Positions 1-5,979 of a DNA stretch of 15,207 nt are shown piece after piece; position 1 is the first letter of the stretch; each line of letters opens with the position of its first letter. Below the pieces are notes generated by a model. It did no database searches, was not told the origin of the DNA, and saw only the letters and a list, made by a program, of their open reading frames with translations. A program made the position numbers and the translations under genes. The stretch covers positions 1 through 15,207 of the forward strand of contig JAICRS010000048.1 of assembly GCA_025966335.1 (NCBI GenBank), given 5' to 3'. Origin of the DNA: Nocardioidaceae bacterium. Its GTDB lineage: Bacteria; Actinomycetota; Actinomycetes; Propionibacteriales; Nocardioidaceae.

Positions 1-875
1 GCGACGGTGGGGTACATCACGATCTTGTCGACGTCGACCATCGTGCAGACGGTGTCGAGGTGCATCGTCGCCCGCTCCTGGGCGATCGGCACCGCGAGCA
101 CGGTGTGGGCGAGGTCGGCGTGGAAGACCTGCCGCGCGAGACGCTCGACGCCGGCGGGCGTCGTACGCTCCCCGACGCCCACGGCGATGACGCCGGGGGA
201 GAGCAGCAGGACGTCGCCGCCCTCGACGTGCTCGTGGTGCCAGCCGTGGATCTTGTCGGTGCCGGCGAACCGCGGGTGGCGGGTGTAGATCAGCTCGGTC
301 AGCTGGGTCTCGCGGGTGCGGGCCGGCATCGCCAGCGACGTGACGGCGACCCGGTCGCGGACCCACACGCTGGAGTCGCGGGTGAAGAGCAGGTTGGGCA
401 GCGGGTCGATGAGGAAGTCGTCGCTGGCGAACAGCGAGGTGACCAGCCCGAACCCGCCGCGGACCTCGTCGTTGCGGACGCCCGCGGTCAGGAACGCGGC
501 GAGCTCGGTGGGGCTCTGGTCGTGCAGCGCGTTGTCGAGGTAGCTGCGCAGCGTGTCGCCGAGGTGCAGACTGGACATCGCACCGGTGATCGCGTGCTCG
601 CGTGCCGACTCGCTCTCGAGCGTCTCGGCGAGCAGGTCCATCAGGTAGAGCACCTCGACGTCGCGGCTGCGGAGCGCCTCCGCGAACGCGTCGTGCTCCT
701 CCTGCGCGCGGCTCACCCAGGGGACACCGTCGAACAGCAGCTTGTCGTTGTTGCGCGGAGTGAGCCGCTTCAGCTCCGGGCCGGGCCGGTGCAGCATCAC
801 CGTGCGGAGTCGGCCGACCTCGCTGTCAGCGCCATGGACGGTTTCCGGGCGCGCCGTTGCGCCAGTTCCAGTCAT
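1..875 (-). CDS. arcA: arginine deiminase (3' end outside window)
   Basis: Arginine deiminase hydrolyses L-arginine to citrulline and ammonia, the first step of the cytoplasmic arginine deiminase pathway. About 291 N-terminal residues are present of a family usually near 400-420, so the C-terminus with the nucleophilic cysteine lies beyond position 1. Seen here: the N-terminal SEVGRLRTVMLHRPG segment, an FTRDSS motif (catalytic Asp), EGGDVLLL (catalytic Glu) and TMHLDTVCTMVD (catalytic His and Asp). These are the signature blocks of the guanidino-modifying fold. ATG at 875-873 is chosen because a TACTCT -10 element ends 7 nt before it and the family N-terminus follows. It lies 47 bp downstream of the Gdt1 gene on the same strand, so it may be transcribed from its own promoter, by read-through, or both. 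No arcB or arcC partner is visible in the window. The identification is firm. Confidence 0.95.
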   Translation of the reverse strand, partial: MTGTGATARPETVHGADSEVGRLRTVMLHRPGPELKRLTPRNNDKLLFDGVPWVSRAQEEHDAFAEALRSRDVEVLYLMDLLAETLESESAREHAITGAMSSLHLGDTLRSYLDNALHDQSPTELAAFLTAGVRNDEVRGGFGLVTSLFASDDFLIDPLPNLLFTRDSSVWVRDRVAVTSLAMPARTRETQLTELIYTRHPRFAGTDKIHGWHHEHVEGGDVLLLSPGVIAVGVGERTTPAGVERLARQVFHADLAHTVLAVPIAQERATMHLDTVCTMVDVDKIVMYPTV

Positions 876-882
876 AGCCGCA

Positions 883-888
883 AGAGTA
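883..888 (-). promoter_or_regulatory. -10 element of arcA, leaderless-type
   Basis: Reading the minus strand, TACTCT matches the actinobacterial -10 pattern TANNNT and is followed by 7 nt and then the arcA ATG. That spacing would put transcription start at or next to the A of the ATG. No convincing -35 hexamer is seen. The site lies between the Gdt1 and arcA genes, so arcA could be uncoupled from the lar operon. Confidence 0.55.
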
Positions 889-922
889 TCGGGCCGGGAG
901 CCGGGCTCAGAATCGCTGCGCG

Positions 923-1525
923 TCAGAGGAGCAGCTCGACCGCGGTCACGGTGGCGAGCAGCAGGCAGACGCCGGCGCCGATGTAGTGCAGCAGCGAGAG
1001 CCGCATGTGCCGCAGCAGCACGCGGCCGGCCAGCACCGCCAGGCCGGAGACCGTCAGCAGGGCACCCCAGGAGCCCAGGAACACGCTCACCGGGTCGTCG
1101 AAGCGCGCGACCATGTTGATGGTCAGCAGCTGTGAAAGGTCACCCCACTCGGCGGTGAACAGCACGACGAACGAGGCGAGCAGGGCCTTGAAGAAGGTGC
1201 GCGGCTCGGTCGCCTTCGCGGCGTACTCCTCCTCCTGCTCCTTCTCCTCGGCATCCGCGTTCGGCGCGGTGCGGAACAGGATCACCGCACCGAGCAGGAA
1301 GATCGCGATCGCGACCGACTGGATCAGCAGCTCGGGAAGCAGGGTGGCCACCGTGCCGGCCAGCACCGCGAGCAGCGTCTGCACGGCGAAGGCGAGGCCC
1401 ACGCCGATCCAGACCGCGAGCGGCCGGTACCGGGTGGACAGCACCAGCGTGGCGATGAACGTCTTGTCGGGCAGCTCGACGAGAAAGATCGCGCCGAAGG
1501 TGATCGCGATGGCAGCGAGATCCAT
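923..1525 (-). CDS. Gdt1/TMEM165 (UPF0016) family cation transporter
   Basis: This 200-aa integral membrane protein belongs to the UPF0016/Gdt1 family. Characterised members move Mn2+ (and in eukaryotes Ca2+), and bacterial ones act as manganese exporters. The two family signatures are present once per half: ELPDKT at residues 17-22 and EWGDLSQ at 126-132. Each lies in a hydrophobic helix, consistent with the inverted-repeat six-helix fold. A charged, Glu-rich linker (about residues 90-108) separates the halves, as usual. The ATG at 1525 lies 6 nt after the larC stop, so its ribosome binding site is within larC and translation is probably coupled. arcA follows after 47 bp. Substrate is inferred from the family; placement after larC suggests a metal-related role but does not prove one. 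Family assignment is firm, and the exact ion (Mn2+ versus Ca2+ or other) is open. Confidence 0.9.
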   Translation of the reverse strand: MDLAAIAITFGAIFLVELPDKTFIATLVLSTRYRPLAVWIGVGLAFAVQTLLAVLAGTVATLLPELLIQSVAIAIFLLGAVILFRTAPNADAEEKEQEEEYAAKATEPRTFFKALLASFVVLFTAEWGDLSQLLTINMVARFDDPVSVFLGSWGALLTVSGLAVLAGRVLLRHMRLSLLHYIGAGVCLLLATVTAVELLL

Positions 1526-1531
1526 GTGTCC

Positions 1532-2713
1532 CTAGCTCTGTTCGAGGTCCCGGCTCGCGGCGACGGCGTCGGCCAGCACATCCTTGATCGGCCGGCCGGT
1601 GGCCTCGGCAACGCGTGCGACGTCGTCGTACTCCGGCTGGGCGTTCAGCACGGTCCCGTCGTGCATCGCAAGCTTCACCTGCACGGTGTGCCCGTCGACG
1701 GACACGGTGCGCATCGCCCGGTCGAGTGCGTGCTTGTCGACCGCGATCTCACGCACACCGATCGTCGAGGTCTGCCGGAAGATCTCGGTGCGCACCCGCT
1801 CGGCATGGTCGCCCGGGACCAGCACGTGCAGGGTGTGCGCCGGCCGGCCCTTCTTCATCATGATCGGGCTGAGCCAGGCATCGGACGCGCCGGCGCGCAT
1901 CAGCGCCGCGATCACGTTCGGCCACAGTCTGGGGTCCAGGTCGTCGACGTTGGTCTCGATGACGAGCGGCGCGTTCGTACCGTGCGCCCGCTGCACGGAG
2001 GTCGCCTCGCCGACGAAGAGCCGGAGCAGGTTCGCGTGACCCTGCGGGTTCCGACCACCGGCGCCGACGCCGATCTGCTGCACCGACATCGCCGGTTGTG
2101 GTCCGTACGCCGTCGCGTTGCCGGTCAGCAGCGCCGCGCCGGTCGGGGTGCACATCTCCATCGCCACCGGCCCGGCGTACGACGGAGCGCCGCGGAGCAG
2201 CTCGGCGACGGCCGGAGGTGGCACCGGCATCGTGCCGTGCGCGCCGGTGATCGTTCCGGAGCCCACCGCGACCGCTGAGACGACCAGCTCGTCGAGCGCG
2301 AGGTGCTCCAGCGCCGCGGACACACCGACCACGTCGGCGATCGCGTCCAGGGCACCGACCTCGTGGAAGTGGACGTCGTCCGGTGAGGTGCCGTGCACAG
2401 TCGCCTCGGCCTCGGCGAGCCGTTGGAAGGTCGCGTGGGCGCGGCGGTGCACGCCGGGGTCCAGGCCGGCGCCGTCGAGGAGCCCGGCGACCTCCTTCCA
2501 GGTGCGGTGCGTGTGGCTGTCGGCCACCTCGACGTGGCAGAAGGTCGCCGCGAACCCGTTGCGGGTAACGGGTTCCGGCTTCAATGCGACGTGCTCGGGG
2601 GCGACCGTCCGGACCGCCTCGCTGATCACGTCGACCGGCACACCGGCACCGAGCAGGGCCCCGAGCAGCATGTCTCCGCTGGCGCCCGAGGACGCGTCGA
2701 TCCAGCCGATCAC
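1532..2713 (-). CDS. larC: nickel-pincer cofactor biosynthesis protein LarC
   Basis: LarC (formerly DUF111) is the CTP-dependent cyclometallase that inserts nickel into the pyridinium bis-thiocarboxylate nucleotide to complete the nickel-pincer cofactor of lactate racemase and relatives. The product is 393 aa, the usual length for an intact LarC. Seen: the N-terminal DASSGASGDMLLGALL block, VHFHEVGALDAIADVVG (about residues 115-131), ETNVDDLDP (253-261) and MKKGRPAH (286-293). The GTG at 2713-2711 is chosen because it gives the conserved VIGWIDASSGASGD start and overlaps the larB stop as GTGA. The longer open frame upstream, to 2836, has no LarC-like sequence. In Lactiplantibacillus plantarum LarC is made by ribosomal frameshifting between larC1 and larC2, whereas here it is one continuous frame. 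The Gdt1 gene follows 6 nt later. No larE or larA is in the window. Confidence 0.94.
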   Translation of the reverse strand: MIGWIDASSGASGDMLLGALLGAGVPVDVISEAVRTVAPEHVALKPEPVTRNGFAATFCHVEVADSHTHRTWKEVAGLLDGAGLDPGVHRRAHATFQRLAEAEATVHGTSPDDVHFHEVGALDAIADVVGVSAALEHLALDELVVSAVAVGSGTITGAHGTMPVPPPAVAELLRGAPSYAGPVAMEMCTPTGAALLTGNATAYGPQPAMSVQQIGVGAGGRNPQGHANLLRLFVGEATSVQRAHGTNAPLVIETNVDDLDPRLWPNVIAALMRAGASDAWLSPIMMKKGRPAHTLHVLVPGDHAERVRTEIFRQTSTIGVREIAVDKHALDRAMRTVSVDGHTVQVKLAMHDGTVLNAQPEYDDVARVAEATGRPIKDVLADAVAASRDLEQS

Positions 2714-3423
2714 CCGGGTGTCCCGTTGGTGCTCGGCGGATCCGTCCGGGGCCGCGCGTTCCGGGCCACCCGGGCCGCGAACACGCCGGCGCCGAAGCCG
2801 TTGTCGATGTTCACGACCGTGACCCCCGGAGCGCACGAGTTCAGCATCCCGAGCAGCGCCGCCAGCCCTCCGAACGAGGCGCCGTAGCCGACGCTGGTCG
2901 GGACCGCGACGAGCGGCACGCCGGTGAGCCCCCCGACCACGCTGGGCAGGGCACCTTCCATGCCGGCCACCACGATCAGGCAGTCGGCGGTGGTGAGCTC
3001 CGCGCGGGCGGCCAGGATCCGGTGCAGGCCGGCCACGCCGACGTCGTTGACCAGCTTCACGCCGGCGCCGTGGACGCGGGCGGTCAAGGCGGCTTCCGCG
3101 GCGACGGGCGCGTCCGACGTACCGGCGGAGACGACCGCGACGGTTCCCTGCGGCGTCCGCAGCCGACCCAGGGTGACCGCGCGGGCGACCTCGTCCACCA
3201 CGGCGTCCGGGTGCGCGGCGACGACCGCGGCGATCGCCTCGTCGGTGAGCCGGGTGGCGAGGACCGCGTGCTCGGGGTGCGCCTGGTGCAGGGCGTGCAG
3301 GATCTCCACGACCTGGGCGGGAGTCTTGCCGGCACCGTAGACCACCTCCGGGTCACCGGTGCGGGTCGCCCGATCGGTGTCGACGCGGGCGAACCCCAGG
3401 TCGGAAATCGGCTCGTCACTCAT
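2710..3423 (-). CDS. larB: pyridinium-3,5-biscarboxylate mononucleotide synthase LarB
   Basis: LarB carboxylates the pyridinium ring of nicotinic acid adenine dinucleotide and cleaves the phosphoanhydride, giving pyridinium-3,5-biscarboxylic acid mononucleotide. This is the first step towards the nickel-pincer cofactor. The 237-aa product has the PurE-like core seen in LarB: SAGTSDAPVAAEA (about 99-111), VVAGMEGALPSVVGGL (151-166), VPTSVGYGASFGGLAALLG (174-192) and NIDNGFGAG. Cys197, in LNSCAPG, corresponds by motif to the cysteine reported to form a transient cysteinyl-pyridine adduct in L. plantarum LarB. It heads a minus-strand operon larB-larC-Gdt1, with larC overlapping its stop as GTGA. 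The ATG at 3423 is supported by a TAGATT -10 element 6 nt upstream, so the mRNA is probably leaderless. The gene diverges from pheA across 32 bp. Confidence 0.95.
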   Translation of the reverse strand: MSDEPISDLGFARVDTDRATRTGDPEVVYGAGKTPAQVVEILHALHQAHPEHAVLATRLTDEAIAAVVAAHPDAVVDEVARAVTLGRLRTPQGTVAVVSAGTSDAPVAAEAALTARVHGAGVKLVNDVGVAGLHRILAARAELTTADCLIVVAGMEGALPSVVGGLTGVPLVAVPTSVGYGASFGGLAALLGMLNSCAPGVTVVNIDNGFGAGVFAARVARNARPRTDPPSTNGTPG

Positions 3424-3429
3424 GCGGTG

Positions 3430-3435
3430 AATCTA
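3430..3435 (-). promoter_or_regulatory. -10 element of larB, leaderless-type
   Basis: On the minus strand, TAGATT fits TANNNT and is followed by 6 nt and the larB ATG. It lies only 7 bp from the opposing pheA -10 element. Any -35 region would therefore fall inside the first codons of pheA. No clear -35 hexamer is present. Confidence 0.55.
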
Positions 3436-3442
3436 TCTCCCC

Positions 3443-3448
3443 TACGCT
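3443..3448 (+). promoter_or_regulatory. -10 element of pheA, leaderless-type
   Basis: TACGCT fits the TANNNT -10 pattern and is followed by 7 nt and then the pheA GTG. No Shine-Dalgarno sequence precedes that GTG, which supports a leaderless transcript. The presumed -35 position falls inside the larB start region and shows no TTGACA-like match. Confidence 0.6.
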
Positions 3449-3455
3449 GGGCGTC

Positions 3456-4394
3456 GTGCCCGGAGTACCTCCCGCCCGTTACGCCTACCTCGGCCCCGAA
3501 GGAACCTTCACCGAGCAGGCGCTGCGCTCGCTGCCCGCGGCGGGCAAAGCCGAGCTGCAGCCCTGTCCGACGGTGACGGTGGCTCTGGACTCCGTCCGCA
3601 ACGGGGAGGCCGACGGTGCGGTGGTGCCGATCGAGAACTCCGTCGAGGGGTCGGTGCCGGTCACGCTCGACGAGCTGGCCACCGGCGAGCCGCTGATGAT
3701 CACCCGCGAGATGACCGTGCCGATCGCGTTCTCGCTGCTGGCGCCGCACGGGGTGAAGCCGGATGCCGTACGCCGGGTCGGCACGCACCCGCATGCCGCG
3801 GCGCAGACCCGGCGCTGGATGGCCCTGCACCTGCCGCAGGCCGAGGTCGTGCACGCGAGCTCGACCGCGCAGGCGGCCTTCATGCTGACCCGGCCGGATG
3901 CCGCCTGGGACGCGGCGATCTCCGCGCCGCTGGCCGCCGAGCACTACCGGCTGGCCGTGCTCGCCGAGGAGATCGGGGACAACGCCGAGGCGATCACCCG
4001 GTTCGTGCTGGTGTCGCGGCCCGGGATCCCGGCCCCGCCGACCGGCCGCGACAAGACCTCGCTGGTCGCGTTCATGCGCGACGACCACCCCGGCGCGCTG
4101 CTGGAGATCCTCGACCAGCTGACGATGCGCGGGGTGAACCTGACCCGGATCGAGTCCCGGCCGACAGGTGCGGCGCTGGGCAACTACTGCTTCTCGATCG
4201 ACTGCGAGGGTCACGTCGAGGACGCGCGGGTCGGTGAGGCCTTGATGGGGCTTCGGCGGATCTGCGCCGACGTCCGGTTCCTCGGCTCCTACGAGCGGCA
4301 CGACGGGGTGGAGCCGACCGTCCGGCCCGGCACCTCCGACCGCGAGTTCAACGATGCCGCGGCGTGGCTCGCGCGCCTTCGCAACGGGCACTGA
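3456..4394 (+). CDS. pheA: prephenate dehydratase (monofunctional, with ACT domain)
   Basis: Prephenate dehydratase converts prephenate to phenylpyruvate by decarboxylation and dehydration, the committed step to phenylalanine in the cytoplasm. The 312-aa product starts with the family motif YAYLGPEGTFTEQAL (9-23), continues with VPIENSVEGSV (58-68), and carries the catalytic TRF triplet at 181-183. A C-terminal ACT domain (about 200-285) contains the GALL and ESRP phenylalanine-binding motifs (213-216 and 233-236), so feedback inhibition by phenylalanine is expected. No chorismate mutase domain is fused, the usual actinobacterial form. The GTG at 3456 is preferred: it follows a TACGCT -10 element by 7 nt and leaves the expected short N-terminus. 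The DUF4446 gene begins 23 nt after the stop. Confidence 0.96.
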   Translation: MPGVPPARYAYLGPEGTFTEQALRSLPAAGKAELQPCPTVTVALDSVRNGEADGAVVPIENSVEGSVPVTLDELATGEPLMITREMTVPIAFSLLAPHGVKPDAVRRVGTHPHAAAQTRRWMALHLPQAEVVHASSTAQAAFMLTRPDAAWDAAISAPLAAEHYRLAVLAEEIGDNAEAITRFVLVSRPGIPAPPTGRDKTSLVAFMRDDHPGALLEILDQLTMRGVNLTRIESRPTGAALGNYCFSIDCEGHVEDARVGEALMGLRRICADVRFLGSYERHDGVEPTVRPGTSDREFNDAAAWLARLRNGH

Positions 4395-4403
4395 CTCTCC
4401 GAT

Positions 4404-4409
4404 TAGGCT
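4404..4409 (+). promoter_or_regulatory. -10 element of the DUF4446 gene, leaderless-type
   Basis: TAGGCT lies in the 23-nt gap after pheA and ends 8 nt before the ATG at 4418. No Shine-Dalgarno is present, so the gene may have its own leaderless start besides read-through from pheA. The 8-nt spacing is at the long end for this class. Confidence 0.45.
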
Positions 4410-4417
4410 CCGCGGCG

Positions 4418-4852
4418 ATGAACACCACCGCGATCGCGATCACCGTCGCCGTCCTCGGCCTGCTCGTGGCCGCCGTTGCGCTCGGCGTGGCGGCCGCCGC
4501 GATGAAGCGCAGTGCGCCCGGACACGCCCGCCGTACCTCCGCGCGCCGCAGCGGCGCCCAGCTGCCGACCGACGTCGAGGGGCTGCGCAGCGAGGTCCAG
4601 GCGCTGCGGGTCGAGGTCTCCGACGCGCTGCGGCACCTGTCGGTGGTGCGCTACGACGCGTTCGGTGACATGGGCGGGCACCTGTCCTGGTCGATGGCGC
4701 TGCTCGACGACGGCGGCAACGGGGTCGTGCTGACCTCGATCCACGGCCGCAGCGAGGCGCGCACCTACGCCAAGAACGTGGCCACCTGGAAGTGCGACCA
4801 GGCGCTGTCGCCCGAGGAGGAGGAAGCGATCAAGTTCGCCAAGACCGGCTGA
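4418..4852 (+). CDS. DUF4446 family membrane-anchored protein
   Basis: This 144-aa protein of unknown function resembles the DUF4446 family. Residues about 5-29 form one hydrophobic segment, probably a membrane anchor. A basic stretch follows (about 30-46), then a helical, coiled-coil-like region (50-75). The family core VVRYDAFGDMGGHLSWSMAL (76-95) is followed by the GVVLTSIHGRSEARTYAK block and an acidic tail. The basic residues after the helix suggest a cytoplasmic C-terminal domain. The ATG at 4418 is chosen because it opens directly into the membrane segment and follows a TAGGCT -10 element. Upstream in-frame starts would lie inside pheA. It sits downstream of pheA, and I infer no link to phenylalanine synthesis beyond position. 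The gene is convergent with the C45 gene, 26 bp away. Confidence 0.85.
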   Translation: MNTTAIAITVAVLGLLVAAVALGVAAAAMKRSAPGHARRTSARRSGAQLPTDVEGLRSEVQALRVEVSDALRHLSVVRYDAFGDMGGHLSWSMALLDDGGNGVVLTSIHGRSEARTYAKNVATWKCDQALSPEEEEAIKFAKTG

Positions 4853-4885
4853 CCCCTGTCCGGACCCGGACGTCCCGGTCAGGGG
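4853..4885. terminator. candidate bidirectional terminator between convergent genes
   Basis: The short gap between the convergent DUF4446 and C45 genes holds nested inverted repeats. CCCCTG (4853-4858) pairs with CAGGGG (4880-4885), and inside them GTCCG (4858-4862) pairs with CGGAC (4867-4871) around a 4-nt loop. No U-tract follows on either strand. This is common for GC-rich actinobacterial terminators but weakens the call. Confidence 0.4.
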
Positions 4886-5961
4886 GAGACGGCTGACCCG
4901 AGCGCCCGCTCACGGACACACGGCCCACCGGTGCTCACCGAGAGCGTGTGCCCGACGGTGTCGATCGCGACGGTGGCCAGCGTCGCATGCTGGAGCACCG
5001 GCTCGAGGCTGCGGTCCGGGTGCGCGCACACGCCGCCCACGTCCGCATGGTCCTCCATCACCGCGACCACCTCGTCCGCGGCCGCCGGCGCCCGGCCGTC
5101 GAGCGTGGTCAGGATCTTCGTACGGCGGATCTCGCTTCCCGGACCGATCGTGGCGGCCAGGCACCCGTCGCGGGCCGGCTCGGACACGAAGTGGTTCGTG
5201 CGCACCAGCAGGCCGTCCTCCGACTCGTGCAGGCCGGGACCGTCCGGGAACAGCTCGACCGCGACGGCCCGCCCGCCGTCGGCCCGGCCCTCGACGATCG
5301 TCAGCGACGTCGAGGCCGACGTGGTCACCGACCTCGCCATGGCGACGGCTTCGTCGAGGTCGCGGGCGGTGTCAAGGATGTGCCGGCTCAGCAGGTGCAC
5401 CGGGTAGCCGATCTGGCCGGTGGTGTCACTCGTGTGATGGAGCATGTTGAGGAGGACGCCCACGCCGTACGCGTTGACGCCGATCTTGCCGAGCACGCCG
5501 AACTCGGTGACCGTCTCGACGACCCGCCCGTCCGGGTGCGGGATCGTCCAGTGCAGCCAGTTCTCGGACATCGCGTCGTACCAGTCCCAGGTCTGCACCG
5601 CGACCGGTTGCCGGCCCGGCGGCAGCGAGACCACCGTCGAGCACTCGTCGACACCGGTCGGGTTGGCGATCGCGAGCAGCTCGGTGCGCGCGTTCAGCGC
5701 CGCGATCTCGCGCACCGGCAGACCGGCTCCGTCGGCGATCCCGCGGATCTCCTGGGAGGCGACCGGGGCGAGCCCGCAGATCACCTGCCACGCGCGTTCG
5801 GCCCACGCCTCGATGTCGAAGGGCCCGATCGCGCGCGCCTCGAACAACCGGTGGTACGCCGCGACGGTCCGCGCCACCTCGTCGCGGTGACGTTCGCCGA
5901 ACTCGACTCCTCGCTCGTAGGGATCGAGCACGGAGGAGGTGAAGGAACGGACCTGGTCCAT
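4879..5961 (-). CDS. C45-family autoproteolytic acyltransferase/hydrolase
   Basis: The 360-aa product belongs to the Ntn-hydrolase family C45, which includes fungal acyl-CoA:6-aminopenicillanic acid acyltransferase. These enzymes are made as proenzymes, cleave themselves before a cysteine, and use that N-terminal cysteine to attack amide or thioester bonds. The expected nucleophile is Cys107 in VDECSTV, preceded by the family motif NARTEL (90-95) and followed by VQTWDWYD (122-129). Further downstream are NAYGVG, GYPVHLLSRHIL and RTNHF, all typical of the family. No signal peptide is seen, so it is probably cytoplasmic. The physiological substrate is unknown; calling it a penicillin enzyme would be unjustified. 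The residue before the cysteine is Glu, not the Gly of Penicillium IAT. ATG at 5961 follows a TACGGT -10 element by 6 nt. The gene lies 18 bp after the PAP2/DAGK gene. Confidence 0.87.
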   Translation of the reverse strand: MDQVRSFTSSVLDPYERGVEFGERHRDEVARTVAAYHRLFEARAIGPFDIEAWAERAWQVICGLAPVASQEIRGIADGAGLPVREIAALNARTELLAIANPTGVDECSTVVSLPPGRQPVAVQTWDWYDAMSENWLHWTIPHPDGRVVETVTEFGVLGKIGVNAYGVGVLLNMLHHTSDTTGQIGYPVHLLSRHILDTARDLDEAVAMARSVTTSASTSLTIVEGRADGGRAVAVELFPDGPGLHESEDGLLVRTNHFVSEPARDGCLAATIGPGSEIRRTKILTTLDGRAPAAADEVVAVMEDHADVGGVCAHPDRSLEPVLQHATLATVAIDTVGHTLSVSTGGPCVRERALGSAVSP

Positions 5962-5967
5962 GGCCCA

Positions 5968-5973
5968 ACCGTA
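5968..5973 (-). promoter_or_regulatory. -10 element of the C45 gene, leaderless-type
   Basis: On the minus strand, TACGGT lies 6 nt before the ATG, entirely within the 18-bp gap after the PAP2/DAGK stop codon. There is no Shine-Dalgarno, so an independent leaderless transcript is likely. No clear -35 is seen. Confidence 0.55.
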
Positions 5974-5979
5974 GTCGGG

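Noticed and set aside
60..986. Plus-strand open frame of about 300 codons opposite arcA
   Set aside because: The translation is Arg/Val/Gly/Asp-rich without motifs, and the minus strand carries unmistakable arginine deiminase blocks.
2714..2836. N-terminal extension of LarC by 41 residues
   Set aside because: The extension lies inside larB, is Arg-rich and unlike LarC, while GTG 2713 gives the conserved family start and a GTGA overlap.
4879..5961. Penicillin acyltransferase as a specific function
   Set aside because: The C45 family includes that enzyme, but no beta-lactam biosynthesis genes are nearby and the residue before the cleavage site differs; only the family call is supported.
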